Assembly (NCBI RefSeq): GCF_007741515.1
Contig: NZ_CP036263.1
Coordinates: 1-64,000 of the forward strand
Reading direction: 5' to 3'
Length of the DNA stretch: 64,000 nucleotides
Source: Adhaeretor mobilis
Lineage (GTDB): Bacteria > Planctomycetota > Planctomycetia > Pirellulales > Lacipirellulaceae
In this document: piece by piece, positions 39,304 to 47,546 of the stretch
Numbering within the stretch: position 1 is the stretch's first letter
Layout: every line of letters begins with the position of its first letter
Translations under genes and position numbers: made by a program
The notes under the pieces: model-generated
Seen by the model: only the letters and a program-made list of their open reading frames with translations
What the model was told of the DNA's origin: nothing
The model's database searches: none

Positions 39304-40038
39304 TTACCGACGGAGCCACCTCGTAAGGCGTGCCAAAGGACTTTCTTGTCCTGCTTCGTCGGTACTTCCATGACGATCTTTGGCAACAGGCTCCTCTGCT
39401 GAAGCGGTTGCTACATTGCTAGCTTTGCCATTTAGGGCACAGCAGCCATCGCTACAACCATCACAGCCGCCGCCGTTGCAGCAGCCGCAGCTTTTGCGTA
39501 CCGCTTTCCACTCAGTCACGCACACATCGCACGTGTACTTTTCCTTCTCAAGATTGTTTACGCAACGGATCTTGCCGCAGTGTTTGTTCGTGCAATTCCC
39601 ATCGCAGCAAGCGGTGCAGTCACAACCACCACAGCAGCTGTCGCAACAGCTTGATTGGCAACTTTTCTTGCAGCACTCCCAAGGCCAGCGAAATTTCGGA
39701 ATGCACACGGGCTCAGCACATACGTTGTAGCAGTGCTTCTCGACTTCTTCCTTTTTGATTTCCGACTCGCATTGATAGCAGTCAGGATCGCAAACACAAG
39801 TTGCACACTTAGCGACTTTCATCCTCGCCTTGTGGCACTTACAAGGGTCGACGCGACACGGCTCGGTAGCGCAACCGCAAGTTGCGGCTGCGCAACCACA
39901 CGAGGTACACGTGGCCTGTTCGACAGCGGAGTCTTGGCTAAGTGTAGTGGGCTGCGACAGTCTTTCGACTGCGAGGGTAGGCTCGCAAGTAGCGACCAGC
40001 ACGGTTACCGCAGCTAATGTGCTTAGAGTTTTTGTCAT
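39304..40038 (-). CDS. Exported Cys-rich protein
   Basis: 244 residues with a signal peptide (MTKTLSTLAAVTVLVATCEP, cleavage near TLAVE) and more than 40 cysteines, many as CxxC or CC pairs, e.g. CTSCGCAAATCGCATEPC, CATCVCDPDCYQC, CCDSCCGGCDCTACCDGNC. Such density points to multiple disulfides or metal centres, and repeats suggest an internally duplicated module. Unknown family. It precedes, on the same strand, nothing within 100 bp; the porin gene ends just upstream at 40123, so it may be the second gene of a porin operon. Confidence 0.8.
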   Translation of the reverse strand: MTKTLSTLAAVTVLVATCEPTLAVERLSQPTTLSQDSAVEQATCTSCGCAAATCGCATEPCRVDPCKCHKARMKVAKCATCVCDPDCYQCESEIKKEEVEKHCYNVCAEPVCIPKFRWPWECCKKSCQSSCCDSCCGGCDCTACCDGNCTNKHCGKIRCVNNLEKEKYTCDVCVTEWKAVRKSCGCCNGGGCDGCSDGCCALNGKASNVATASAEEPVAKDRHGSTDEAGQESPLARLTRWLRR

Positions 40039-40122
40039 TGTAATCGTCCTTCGTGGAACGTGTCGGAGCAAACATTTCGCCGCGGCACTTGTGCCGCGAT
40101 CGCGGTCTATGCTTCGACTTAT

Positions 40123-41778
40123 CTAGAAGTCCACCATGAAGCGGGCCCCCAGAATCGTGTAGTGGCCGCTAAACACTCCCAGCGAGCTTGTCGGGTCGTC
40201 GGCCTCCTCCAGCACATTGCGATCGTCGATCTCGCCATAGATCGCATTAAACTGCATGCGAGCGTAGGGACTCCAGTACCAGTTCAGCCCCAGGGTGTGG
40301 CTATTGCCAATACCGCCGGCAATGTCGTTGTCGTTGAAGTCTGCGTAGCTGTAACGGTAAGCCAGTTGCCAAGCACCCCAACCACCGCGAATGCCATCGG
40401 CACAGGTGTCAACCAGGAAGAAGTTCTCAAGCGGCTTGACACGACCGAGCGTGCCCGAGCTACGGTCCCACGGCATGTGCTCACCCGTGAGGAAGTACGA
40501 GAGGTAGGCGTATCCGCCGTGCAGGTGTGTCTCATTCGCTTCACGGCGTTGCACCCACATGTTTTGGTATTCGCCCACGAGTTGCAATGCGCCAAAGTTC
40601 CACACATTCTCTAGGCCCACCATTTGGTAGTCGTCTGCCCCGGTGATTTGCCCTGTATCGATCCACCGATTTGACGAACGAGCTTCTGGACGATGGCGGA
40701 AGCGTGCCTCATTAGCTGCCCGCCCGGCAATGCCGCTACCATCGGGATCAGCGAGGGTGCCGCTCACAGCCCAGTGACCGTAGCCGCGCCCGCCGGATGT
40801 CTCGTCATACCACCAAGTGTTTGCCAATCGTCCAGCACCTTCCATTTGGTAGTGATCGCTCACGTAGCTGCCTTCGTCTTGAATCAGACGTTGGTTGAAC
40901 ACACCGTAGCGCCAGTTCCAGGCCTCGTCTTGCGAAACGCAGTAGGATGCGAGACCCCAGCGGCGGGCATCTTGGTTGAAACTCTCAATGACAAACGGGC
41001 GTTCCATGAAAACGTTGTATCGGCTGCTGTTGAGGTGATCTAACCCGTAGGGACGTTTCTGGTTACCGAGTAGAACGGTTTGCAGGAAAGGGACATCGTT
41101 CCAACCAAGGTACGCATCACGAAATTCGCTCTTGTTACCACCGGCGAACTCCATTTCAATTTTGTAGAGCATGTTCGCCATGAGCTTGCCCTTCACGCCA
41201 AAACGCATCCGACGGAAGCCGACACGATCTTGCGGGCTAATTGTAGGGTCTTCGTTCTCGATCATGTTCACACCCGCCGAATCGCCGGGGAAGCTCCACA
41301 TGTCCGCGTGGATACGGCCGCCCACTTTCATGGAGGCATGTTCGTGGCCGCTGAAGGCAACATTTTTGAGCTTGCCCTTCAGTTCGTTGTAGCTGTCGGA
41401 CAGTTCGCTGTGATCTTCTTCTAGATTGCCATAATCCTCCTCCAACTCGTCGTAGTTGTCCTCAAGCTTTTTGAGCCGCTTCTTGATGTCCGACAACTCG
41501 TTGCCACCTACGCCGTCTTCAGCCGCATCGCTTGTGTCTTCGCCGTTAGTGTCCGCTAGCTTCAGCGAAGGTTCATCTTCCAGGTAGAAGTGGTAGTGCG
41601 CCACGGGAGCAAGCGGCTCTGAGTCCAACGGTGGCAGTGGCTGGATGGCCGCTGAGTCAGACGCAGAGAGTGTGGCCACAAGTAACAATTGGGCGATCAT
41701 GCCCAGCACAACCGCAGCGATTATGCGTCGACGCTGCCGCCACAGGCTCGCCTGCGTTGAGTAATCTGAAGGCTTCAT
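40123..41778 (-). CDS. OprO/OprP-like porin with coiled-coil domain
   Basis: 551 residues: a signal/hydrophobic segment (about 18-42), an acidic linker, a coiled-coil (IKKRLKKLEDNYDELEEDYG and following heptads, about 100-140), and a beta-barrel with GGRIHADMWSFPGD, FRRMRFGVKGKL, EFRDAYLGWNDVPFLQTVLL, GNQKRPYGLDHLNSSRY and a C-terminal ILGARFMVDF ending in Phe, as outer-membrane barrels do. It matches the phosphate-selective porin family; the N-terminal coiled coil would reach into the periplasm. Another in-frame ATG lies at 41796. Leader about 400 bases long with hairpins. Confidence 0.88.
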   Translation of the reverse strand: MKPSDYSTQASLWRQRRRIIAAVVLGMIAQLLLVATLSASDSAAIQPLPPLDSEPLAPVAHYHFYLEDEPSLKLADTNGEDTSDAAEDGVGGNELSDIKKRLKKLEDNYDELEEDYGNLEEDHSELSDSYNELKGKLKNVAFSGHEHASMKVGGRIHADMWSFPGDSAGVNMIENEDPTISPQDRVGFRRMRFGVKGKLMANMLYKIEMEFAGGNKSEFRDAYLGWNDVPFLQTVLLGNQKRPYGLDHLNSSRYNVFMERPFVIESFNQDARRWGLASYCVSQDEAWNWRYGVFNQRLIQDEGSYVSDHYQMEGAGRLANTWWYDETSGGRGYGHWAVSGTLADPDGSGIAGRAANEARFRHRPEARSSNRWIDTGQITGADDYQMVGLENVWNFGALQLVGEYQNMWVQRREANETHLHGGYAYLSYFLTGEHMPWDRSSGTLGRVKPLENFFLVDTCADGIRGGWGAWQLAYRYSYADFNDNDIAGGIGNSHTLGLNWYWSPYARMQFNAIYGEIDDRNVLEEADDPTSSLGVFSGHYTILGARFMVDF

Positions 41779-41796
41779 AGCGAAGAGTGGCTCCAT

Positions 41797-42207
41797 CCTT
41801 GGAGAAGGTGAGCTTGCCGTTTAAGCGAACTTTGCGACCGCAGGGTCGCATTGATTGCTAGCATTTGGCAGCGCGCGTATAGCTTTCCCGCCGTGCGGCT
41901 TTTCTGGCTATGCAGGTTACTTCGGTAAAAGTGCCTGGCGCGAAATGTTAAGATTGCCCTGCTGTGCGGAGAAAACTGGTTGAGTGCACGCAGAAGCGGC
42001 ATGACCCGTAAAGTTTAACAGCAAGGGGGCACTTTGTAGCTTGGCCATCCTGGCTGAGTCGTGAGAAGTTCGCATGCCCACCCCGCATTGCCTCGGGATA
42101 CCGCGATGATGGTGGCGACCGCCCACGGATCAGGCCAGGAGGCACTGATCTACTTAGCCGAAGGCCTAACGTGAAAGCAGGTAACAGGAATGCTGTGCTC
42201 GCATCCG
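41797..42207. other. Long leader region of the porin gene
   Basis: 411 bases without a gene. A small hairpin gcgacc-gcag-ggtcgc is at 41836-41851, and an agctttcccgccgtgcgg stretch with inverted symmetry lies about 41881-41900. A structured 5' leader or riboregulator is possible; no known riboswitch consensus was recognised. Confidence 0.4.
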
Positions 42208-42438
42208 TTAACTTGGCTCTTGGTCGTCATCTAACCTGCTCTTACTCTCTTTGAAACGCTCGAACAAATTCAGGGAATTCAGGGCAAGCATTAAGATCAC
42301 GAAGCCCACCAGTGAGACTGCGAAGGCAGCCCAATTACTAAAGCCGAATTGTCGTGCGAGAGGCAAGGCTAAACCGAATAGTAGGCCTAGGATCGCTATC
42401 AAAATTAACGGTTCGACCGACTTGAATCCTGAACCCAT
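42208..42438 (-). CDS. Small two-helix membrane protein
   Basis: 76 residues with two hydrophobic helices (VEPLILIAILGLLFGLALPL and WAAFAVSLVGFVILMLALNS) and a charged C-terminal tail (FERFKESKSRLDDDQEPS). No family recognised. An ATG at 42438 is used; a TTG three codons further upstream is possible. No strong ribosome site. Composition looks genuinely coding. Confidence 0.5.
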   Translation of the reverse strand: MGSGFKSVEPLILIAILGLLFGLALPLARQFGFSNWAAFAVSLVGFVILMLALNSLNLFERFKESKSRLDDDQEPS

Positions 42439-42477
42439 GGGTTTCAAATCATCTTGAGGAAAACGGCCACCAACTCC

Positions 42478-43638
42478 CTACACCCGCTCCACCACCGTCG
42501 CGATGCCCTGCCCGATGCCAATGCACATCGTCGCCAGCCCAAACTGCACGTCGCTGCGGGCGAGCATGGCGTGGATGAGTGTGGTGGCGATCCTCGCGCC
42601 GCTAGCACCCAGTGGGTGACCAATGGCCAGCGAGCCGCCGCGCACGTTCACTTTCTTGGGATCAAGCTCCAGCATCTGCATGCAGGCGATGGCTTGCGCG
42701 GCGAACGCTTCGTTCAGTTCGATCAGCCCGATATCCGCCAATGAAAGCCCGGCCCGCTTGAGCGCTTTCTGCGTGGCTGGCACGGGACCAGTACCCATGA
42801 CCGCGGGGTCGACGCCGGCGACGGCCGTGGCGCGGATTTTGGCAATCGGGTTCAGGCCCAGTTCCTTCGCACGCTCTTCACTCATCACCAGCATCGCAGC
42901 AGCGCCGTCGTTCAGTGGCGAGCTATTTCCTGCGGTTACAGTACCAATGCCAGGCATGAACGCCGGCTTCAATGCAGCTAATTGCTCCAGGCTAGTATCC
43001 GGGCGGATGCATTGGTCGGCGGTAATCAGCTGGCGCTCGCCCGCCTCGTCGCGGCCCCACACGGGGATGATCTCTGGATCAAACTCGCCCGCCTCGGTCG
43101 CCGCCGCTGCCTTTTGGTGGCTCGCGAGCGCGAACTCATCTTGCGCCTCTCGGGCGATGCCTTGCGATTGGGCTAAGAACTCAGCCGTGTAGCCCATGTG
43201 CAGGGCGGCCTTGCTAGTGTTGTGAAATAGCTTCGGGTTAAGGTCGATGCCGTGATCCATGGGCAAGTGGTGCATGTGCTCCAGCCCACCGACGATTTGC
43301 ACATCTTCGCCACCAGCAGCAATGGAGTGCGAAGCCTGGTTGAGCGCCTGCAGGCTGCTTCCGCACAGGCGATTGACCGTCGCCCCGGCTACGCTCGAGG
43401 GGAGCCCAGCCACCAGCGCCACAATCCGCCCAATATTAAAACCCTGCTCCTTGGTCTGCTGGGTGTTGCCCAGCACGAGGTCTTCAATTGCTGCGGGGTC
43501 AATGCCCGTACGCTCGATCAACGCTCGCACCACTGCAGCGGCTAAGTCGTCTGAGCGCACATCGCGAAACACACCGCGCTCTGGATGTGCGCGCCCAATG
43601 GCAGTTCGACAACAATCAACGATGACAGCAGTTTTCAT
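42478..43638 (-). CDS. fadA: Acetyl-CoA acyltransferase (3-ketoacyl-CoA thiolase)
   Basis: The last step of fatty-acid beta-oxidation, cleaving 3-ketoacyl-CoA to acetyl-CoA. 386 residues with the nucleophile Cys in NRLCGSSLQALNQ (C92), the NEAFAAQ motif, GGSLAIGHPLGASGAR (active His) and the terminal CIGIGQGIA (second Cys). The ATG at 43638 gives the normal thiolase start; the open frame to 43716 would run into repeat DNA. It is 165 bp downstream of fadB and probably in the same operon. Confidence 0.93.
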   Translation of the reverse strand: MKTAVIVDCCRTAIGRAHPERGVFRDVRSDDLAAAVVRALIERTGIDPAAIEDLVLGNTQQTKEQGFNIGRIVALVAGLPSSVAGATVNRLCGSSLQALNQASHSIAAGGEDVQIVGGLEHMHHLPMDHGIDLNPKLFHNTSKAALHMGYTAEFLAQSQGIAREAQDEFALASHQKAAAATEAGEFDPEIIPVWGRDEAGERQLITADQCIRPDTSLEQLAALKPAFMPGIGTVTAGNSSPLNDGAAAMLVMSEERAKELGLNPIAKIRATAVAGVDPAVMGTGPVPATQKALKRAGLSLADIGLIELNEAFAAQAIACMQMLELDPKKVNVRGGSLAIGHPLGASGARIATTLIHAMLARSDVQFGLATMCIGIGQGIATVVERV

Positions 43639-43660
43639 AGGTAGCCTCTCATTCTTCGAC

Positions 43661-43785
43661 TCGTTCCCACGCTCCTGCGTGGTAACGGGATATCCAGCCG
43701 CTCCGCGGCATTGCACCCTGGATCAACATTCGTTCTTGATTCAACGCTGCAAGACAGTGCATCGACGCAGGAGCGTGGGAACGAG
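43661..43785. repeat. Inverted-arm repeat, tcgttcccacgctcctgcg family
   Basis: tcgttcccacgctcctgcgt (43661-43680) and its reverse complement acgcaggagcgtgggaacga (43765-43784) are perfect arms of about 20 bases, enclosing ~85 bases. It fills the fadB-fadA gap, so the mRNA can fold into a long hairpin between the two coding regions. Confidence 0.85.
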
Positions 43786-43803
43786 GTTGTCTGTGGTTCA
43801 AAA

Positions 43804-46011
43804 CTAGTGGGGATAAAACTTTCCATCACCTTCAGCAGTCTTCTTCAAAAAATCTGTGGGCTCATAACGTTTACCCAATTCTTGGTACTCACCAAGTTGC
43901 TCCAGTATCTTCGCTGCTCCCACATGGTCTGCCCAAAAGAACAGCCCACCGCGGAATGGAGGGAAACCGATACCGAAGATCAGTGCGAGATCAACATCCG
44001 CTACGCTGTGGGCGACGCCATCTTCGAGCACACGCGTCGCTTCCAGCAGCATGGGTAGCATTAGGCGCTCTGTCAGTTCCTTAGATTTGAACTCTTTTGA
44101 CGCTGTGACATGCTTAGCGATGATCGCGTTCGCTTCGTCGCTAGGTACTGGACGACCCTTCTTGCTTTTCGGGTAATCGAAAAAGCCCTGCCCGTTTTTC
44201 TTGCCTTTGCGGCCTGCTTCAACCATCGCTGGCAGAATGCTGGAGGGTTCTATACGGTCGGGGAATGCCGCGTGCATGACGCCACCAGCGTGGATTGCTA
44301 CGTCCAAGCCGACTGTGTCGTAAAGTTCGATGGGTCCCATGGGCATGCCAAAGCTCTTGGCGGCGCGATCGACCGCTTTGATTGACGCGCCTTCTTCGAG
44401 TAACAACAGCGCCTCGTTCATGTAGGGCAGCAACACGCGATTTACCAGGAAGCCAGGTCCGTCGCTTACGACTACCGGCGACTTGCCGAGTTTTTTGGAA
44501 TAGGCCACCGCGGTAGCGATTGTTTGGTCTGAGGTTTTCTCACCGCGGATGACTTCGACCAATGGCATCCGGCGAACCGGGTTGAAGAAGTGGAGCCCGC
44601 AGAAGTTTTCGGGCCGCTCGAGCGACTCGGCCAAGCTGGTCACCGGGATCGTCGAGGTGTTCGTGCAAAGTAGCGTGGACTCGGACAGATGTGGTTCGAG
44701 CCTTGCATACAGCTCTTGTTTCGCTTCTTGGTTTTCGTAAATTGCCTCGATCACGATGTCTGCGTTGGCGATTTCCCCATCGCTTAAGGTGCCGTTGATC
44801 AGCGGTGTATACTCCAACGCCTTGGCCACATCGGGGCCTTTGATTTGTTTGTTGTAACTCACCTCAGTGAGCACGCCCTGTACGCCGCGGCCGACGGCTT
44901 CAGCAGAAATATCGCCCAGCGCCGTGGGAAGCCCGCGTTTCACGCTGGCAGCGGCAATGCCCTGCCCCATGATGCCTGCGCCGACCACAGCTGCGGAGTT
45001 GATCTTTGCGGGCTCTGCGTCGGTACCTGCCTGTTTCTTATTCGCATCGCGCAGGAAGAATACATTCAGCAGCGCTCGATTTACCGGTGAGCCAAACACT
45101 TCCGTGAAGCCCTCGGCCTCCATCTGGCACGCCTGTTCGACATCCACACCAGCTGCGCCGAGCATGACTTCCAACGCCGCTAGAGGTGCTGGGTAATTTC
45201 CTTTGGTCTGCTGCTGGATGTATGCACTGGCAGTGGCACCGAGGAAGCCGAGTTCGGTATCGCTGATGCCCCCCTCTTCACTTGATATTGGCGCTGCCCA
45301 ACAGTCGCGATCTTTGAGATAGTCTTTGTGTTCGGCCTCGTGGCAAACCATGCGCAGCGCGGCTTCGAGGAGAGGCTCTTCATGGGAAGTTTCATCCTTT
45401 TCGGCATCGGGACGATGCGGGCTAACTTGGACGACGTCTTGGGCGAGACCCATAGCTTGTGCGGCTTTGGCGTCGATGCCTTCGCCGCTGGTGACCAGTT
45501 CCACCGCATTGGCGAGGCCTACGATTCTTGGCGTGCGTGCGGTGCCACCCCAGCCGGGGAACAGACCGAGTTTGACTTCGGGAAACGCGAAGCTCGTTTG
45601 AGCGTTGTCCATCATGATGCGCCGATCGCACCAAATGGCTAGTTCCGCCCCACCACCCAGACACACGCCATCGATCGCAGCAATCGTGACGAATGGCACC
45701 TTGGCGAGCCGGCCGAAAAGCTGCTGCCCGCGCTGTGCGACTTTCACCACTTCCTCGGCCGGCAGATCAATGTCCGCGACGAATTCCTTGAGGTCTGCGC
45801 CCGCGATGAAGTTACCCGGCTTGGTGGAGCGGATCACGAGCCCGACGATGCCGTCGCGATCTTCTAGATCGTCTAGATGCTTTTCGAAATCGACCAGCAC
45901 ACTTTGCGAGAGGACATTCGCCCCCTTGTTGGGGTCGTTGAGCGTAAGGACGGCAACGTCGCCGAACTCTTCATTCCGAATGGCAAGCGAAAGGAGGGAC
46001 GAGTCGGACAT
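43804..46011 (-). CDS. fadB: Multifunctional 3-hydroxyacyl-CoA dehydrogenase/enoyl-CoA hydratase
   Basis: Bifunctional beta-oxidation enzyme, 735 residues. N-terminal crotonase domain (FIAGADLKEFVADI, IDGVCLGGGAELAIWCD, FPEVKLGLFPGWGGTARTPR), followed by an NAD-binding dehydrogenase domain (AAVVGAGIMGQGIAAASVKR) and the C-terminal 3HCDH domains (VVVSDGPGFLVNRVLLPYMN, MPMGPIELYDTVGLDVAIHA). Together with fadA it forms the alpha/beta trifunctional system. FadJ is the alternative name. Between the two domains an Asp/Glu-rich insert is seen about 190-220. Confidence 0.95.
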   Translation of the reverse strand: MSDSSLLSLAIRNEEFGDVAVLTLNDPNKGANVLSQSVLVDFEKHLDDLEDRDGIVGLVIRSTKPGNFIAGADLKEFVADIDLPAEEVVKVAQRGQQLFGRLAKVPFVTIAAIDGVCLGGGAELAIWCDRRIMMDNAQTSFAFPEVKLGLFPGWGGTARTPRIVGLANAVELVTSGEGIDAKAAQAMGLAQDVVQVSPHRPDAEKDETSHEEPLLEAALRMVCHEAEHKDYLKDRDCWAAPISSEEGGISDTELGFLGATASAYIQQQTKGNYPAPLAALEVMLGAAGVDVEQACQMEAEGFTEVFGSPVNRALLNVFFLRDANKKQAGTDAEPAKINSAAVVGAGIMGQGIAAASVKRGLPTALGDISAEAVGRGVQGVLTEVSYNKQIKGPDVAKALEYTPLINGTLSDGEIANADIVIEAIYENQEAKQELYARLEPHLSESTLLCTNTSTIPVTSLAESLERPENFCGLHFFNPVRRMPLVEVIRGEKTSDQTIATAVAYSKKLGKSPVVVSDGPGFLVNRVLLPYMNEALLLLEEGASIKAVDRAAKSFGMPMGPIELYDTVGLDVAIHAGGVMHAAFPDRIEPSSILPAMVEAGRKGKKNGQGFFDYPKSKKGRPVPSDEANAIIAKHVTASKEFKSKELTERLMLPMLLEATRVLEDGVAHSVADVDLALIFGIGFPPFRGGLFFWADHVGAAKILEQLGEYQELGKRYEPTDFLKKTAEGDGKFYPH

Positions 46012-46083
46012 ATTGATGGGAAAAGGGTTAGGGGATCGATTTGGATTAAGAGCAAAGTCAAATAACGAAAAATAGCGAGTGCC

Positions 46084-46158
46084 AGCAGCCCGCCGGTGCC
46101 TCTGTGAGTGGTTTCAGTAAGTTGCAGATGTCTTGCTGGCGATTTCCGGCGGGCTGCT
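46084..46158. repeat. Inverted pair in the fadB/DUF4430 divergent gap
   Basis: agcagcccgccgg (46084-46096) and ccggcgggctgct (46146-46158) are exact reverse complements with a 49-base loop. It lies between divergent genes, so it is not a terminator for either; a repeat element or operator. Confidence 0.6.
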
Positions 46159-46251
46159 ACCTCGCGGGTGGGGGGTTAACAGACTGGTCTATCTGTGAGT
46201 GATTCAGGATTCACTAGTAGCGACTTACCTGTTCCCGCTACAATACATTCT

Positions 46252-46773
46252 ATGTCAGCCAAGCACGATAGCCCACCCGAAGACCACGCCCTGCGCAATA
46301 ATGGCCCGTGGTGGATGTACCCCGTGGTGCTCGCCGGGGCGGTAGTGATTGTGGCTTTGTTGGCCGATAGGACGAATCACCCACCGGCCGACGCGCCCGA
46401 GCAACTCGCCGCCTGGACGCCCACAGCGGTTTCTCCAAAGCAGCAGGCAGCAGGCGAGTCAGTGAAGTTGAGCATCGACTTTGGCAACGGCGCCCAACGA
46501 ACATTCAATCAGCTGCCGTGGAAGGAGGGAATGACCGTCGCAGATTTGATGCTGGCAGCGCAAGATTTCCGGCCCGGCATTCAATTTGAAGCAGAAGGCG
46601 AGGGCGAAACGGCCTTTCTCAGCTCTTTGGAGGGAGTCGCCAATGGCGGCGACGAGAAGCAGAATTGGCTCTATCGCGTCAATGGCGAGCACGCCCACGT
46701 GAGTTATGCGGTATACACACTCCAATCGGGAGACGAAGTCCAATGGATTTACGCCCGCGGCCAGGGGGAGTAG
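46252..46773 (+). CDS. Membrane-anchored DUF4430 protein
   Basis: 173 residues: one N-terminal transmembrane helix (about 21-42), then a DUF4430/transcobalamin-C-like domain with SIDFGNGAQRTFNQLPWKEG, MTVADLMLAAQDF, FLSSLEGVANGG and NWLYRVNGEHAHVSYAVYTL, QSGDEVQWIYARG. In other bacteria such domains bind cobalamin-type ligands or occur beside ECF transporters. The ATG at 46252 is chosen; a GTG at 46195 is possible. The next gene is a membrane protein of the DUF6580 type, supporting a shared transport role. Confidence 0.8.
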   Translation: MSAKHDSPPEDHALRNNGPWWMYPVVLAGAVVIVALLADRTNHPPADAPEQLAAWTPTAVSPKQQAAGESVKLSIDFGNGAQRTFNQLPWKEGMTVADLMLAAQDFRPGIQFEAEGEGETAFLSSLEGVANGGDEKQNWLYRVNGEHAHVSYAVYTLQSGDEVQWIYARGQGE

Positions 46774-46794
46774 AATCCGTAAATTCGAATCGGT

Positions 46795-46812
46795 CGCTTG
46801 CGGCTTAGCGGG
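46795..46812. repeat. cgcttgcggcttagcggg repeat, copy 2
   Basis: Second copy of the element seen at 27531-27550. About 60 bases downstream ggcccgc (about 46864-46872) can pair with part of it. Confidence 0.45.
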
Positions 46813-46914
46813 CACCTGTGAAAACGATAGGATTCGTTTTCTTCGCTACACCTGCGAGCCGTTGGCCCGCGGCCATTTTTCTTACTCACAAATCTCAATG
46901 ACTGTATCAACGCC

Positions 46915-47478
46915 ATGAATCGCGACACTTTACGAGAACTCTCCGTCTTCACGCTTTTGCTCACTTTGGGCGTCGTTGGTCGTTGGGCCCAGCCGGCTTG
47001 GAATTTCACGCCATTGGCTGCCGTGGCGATGATGGGCGGTTACTACTTCCGCTCGTTGCTACCCGCCGTGCTGTTGCCGATTGGCATGTTGGTGGTCAGC
47101 GATTTAGCATTGCTCGGGCACGACAGTCTTGCCGTGCAGGCATCGGTTTACGTAGCGATTAGTTTGCCGTGGGTCTTGGGACGCATGCTCCGGAGTCGAT
47201 CACTAGGGGGGCATCACACAGGTCGCACGGCGATCGCACTTGGCTGTGGAGTCGCATCTTCACTGGCGTTTTTTGCCGTGACGAACTTTGCCGTGTGGGG
47301 CTTCCAGAGATACTACCCGCACAGTTGGGCTGGCCTCGTCGAATGTTACGCGGCCGCGCTGCCTTTCTTCCGCACAATGCTAGCCGGCGATTTGGCTTAC
47401 GTAGGCACCCTGTTCGGCGGTTTGAGCGCCGTCGAGTGGCTAGCCGAACGACGCCAGTTCAGCCCCTCGCAAGCGTAG
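46915..47478 (+). CDS. DUF6580-type membrane protein
   Basis: 187 residues with five hydrophobic helices (e.g. LLLTLGVVGRWAQ, LPAVLLPIGMLVVSDLALL, VYVAISLPWVLGRM, ALGCGVASSLAFFAVTNFAV, TMLAGDLAYVGTLFGGLSAV). The pattern NFTPLAAVAMMGGYYFRSLL is characteristic of the DUF6580 family, distantly like ECF-transporter S components. The gene follows the DUF4430 gene by about 140 bp. A shared role in uptake of a vitamin-like molecule is a reasonable inference, not shown. Confidence 0.85.
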   Translation: MNRDTLRELSVFTLLLTLGVVGRWAQPAWNFTPLAAVAMMGGYYFRSLLPAVLLPIGMLVVSDLALLGHDSLAVQASVYVAISLPWVLGRMLRSRSLGGHHTGRTAIALGCGVASSLAFFAVTNFAVWGFQRYYPHSWAGLVECYAAALPFFRTMLAGDLAYVGTLFGGLSAVEWLAERRQFSPSQA

Positions 47479-47546
47479 CCAAACCTGAGCCGACAGGTGT
47501 AAGCCGTCGGGTAGCACCGCCGTTAAACATAGTAACTAGAGAAGCC

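Noticed and set aside
39204..39386. 60-codon minus-strand frame at the end of the Cys-rich gene
   Set aside because: Overlaps the Cys-rich coding region in another frame and has no supporting features.
46774..46914. Cobalamin riboswitch before the DUF6580 gene
   Set aside because: The conserved B12-box GCCACTG and the core were not found; the gap is filled by a repeat.
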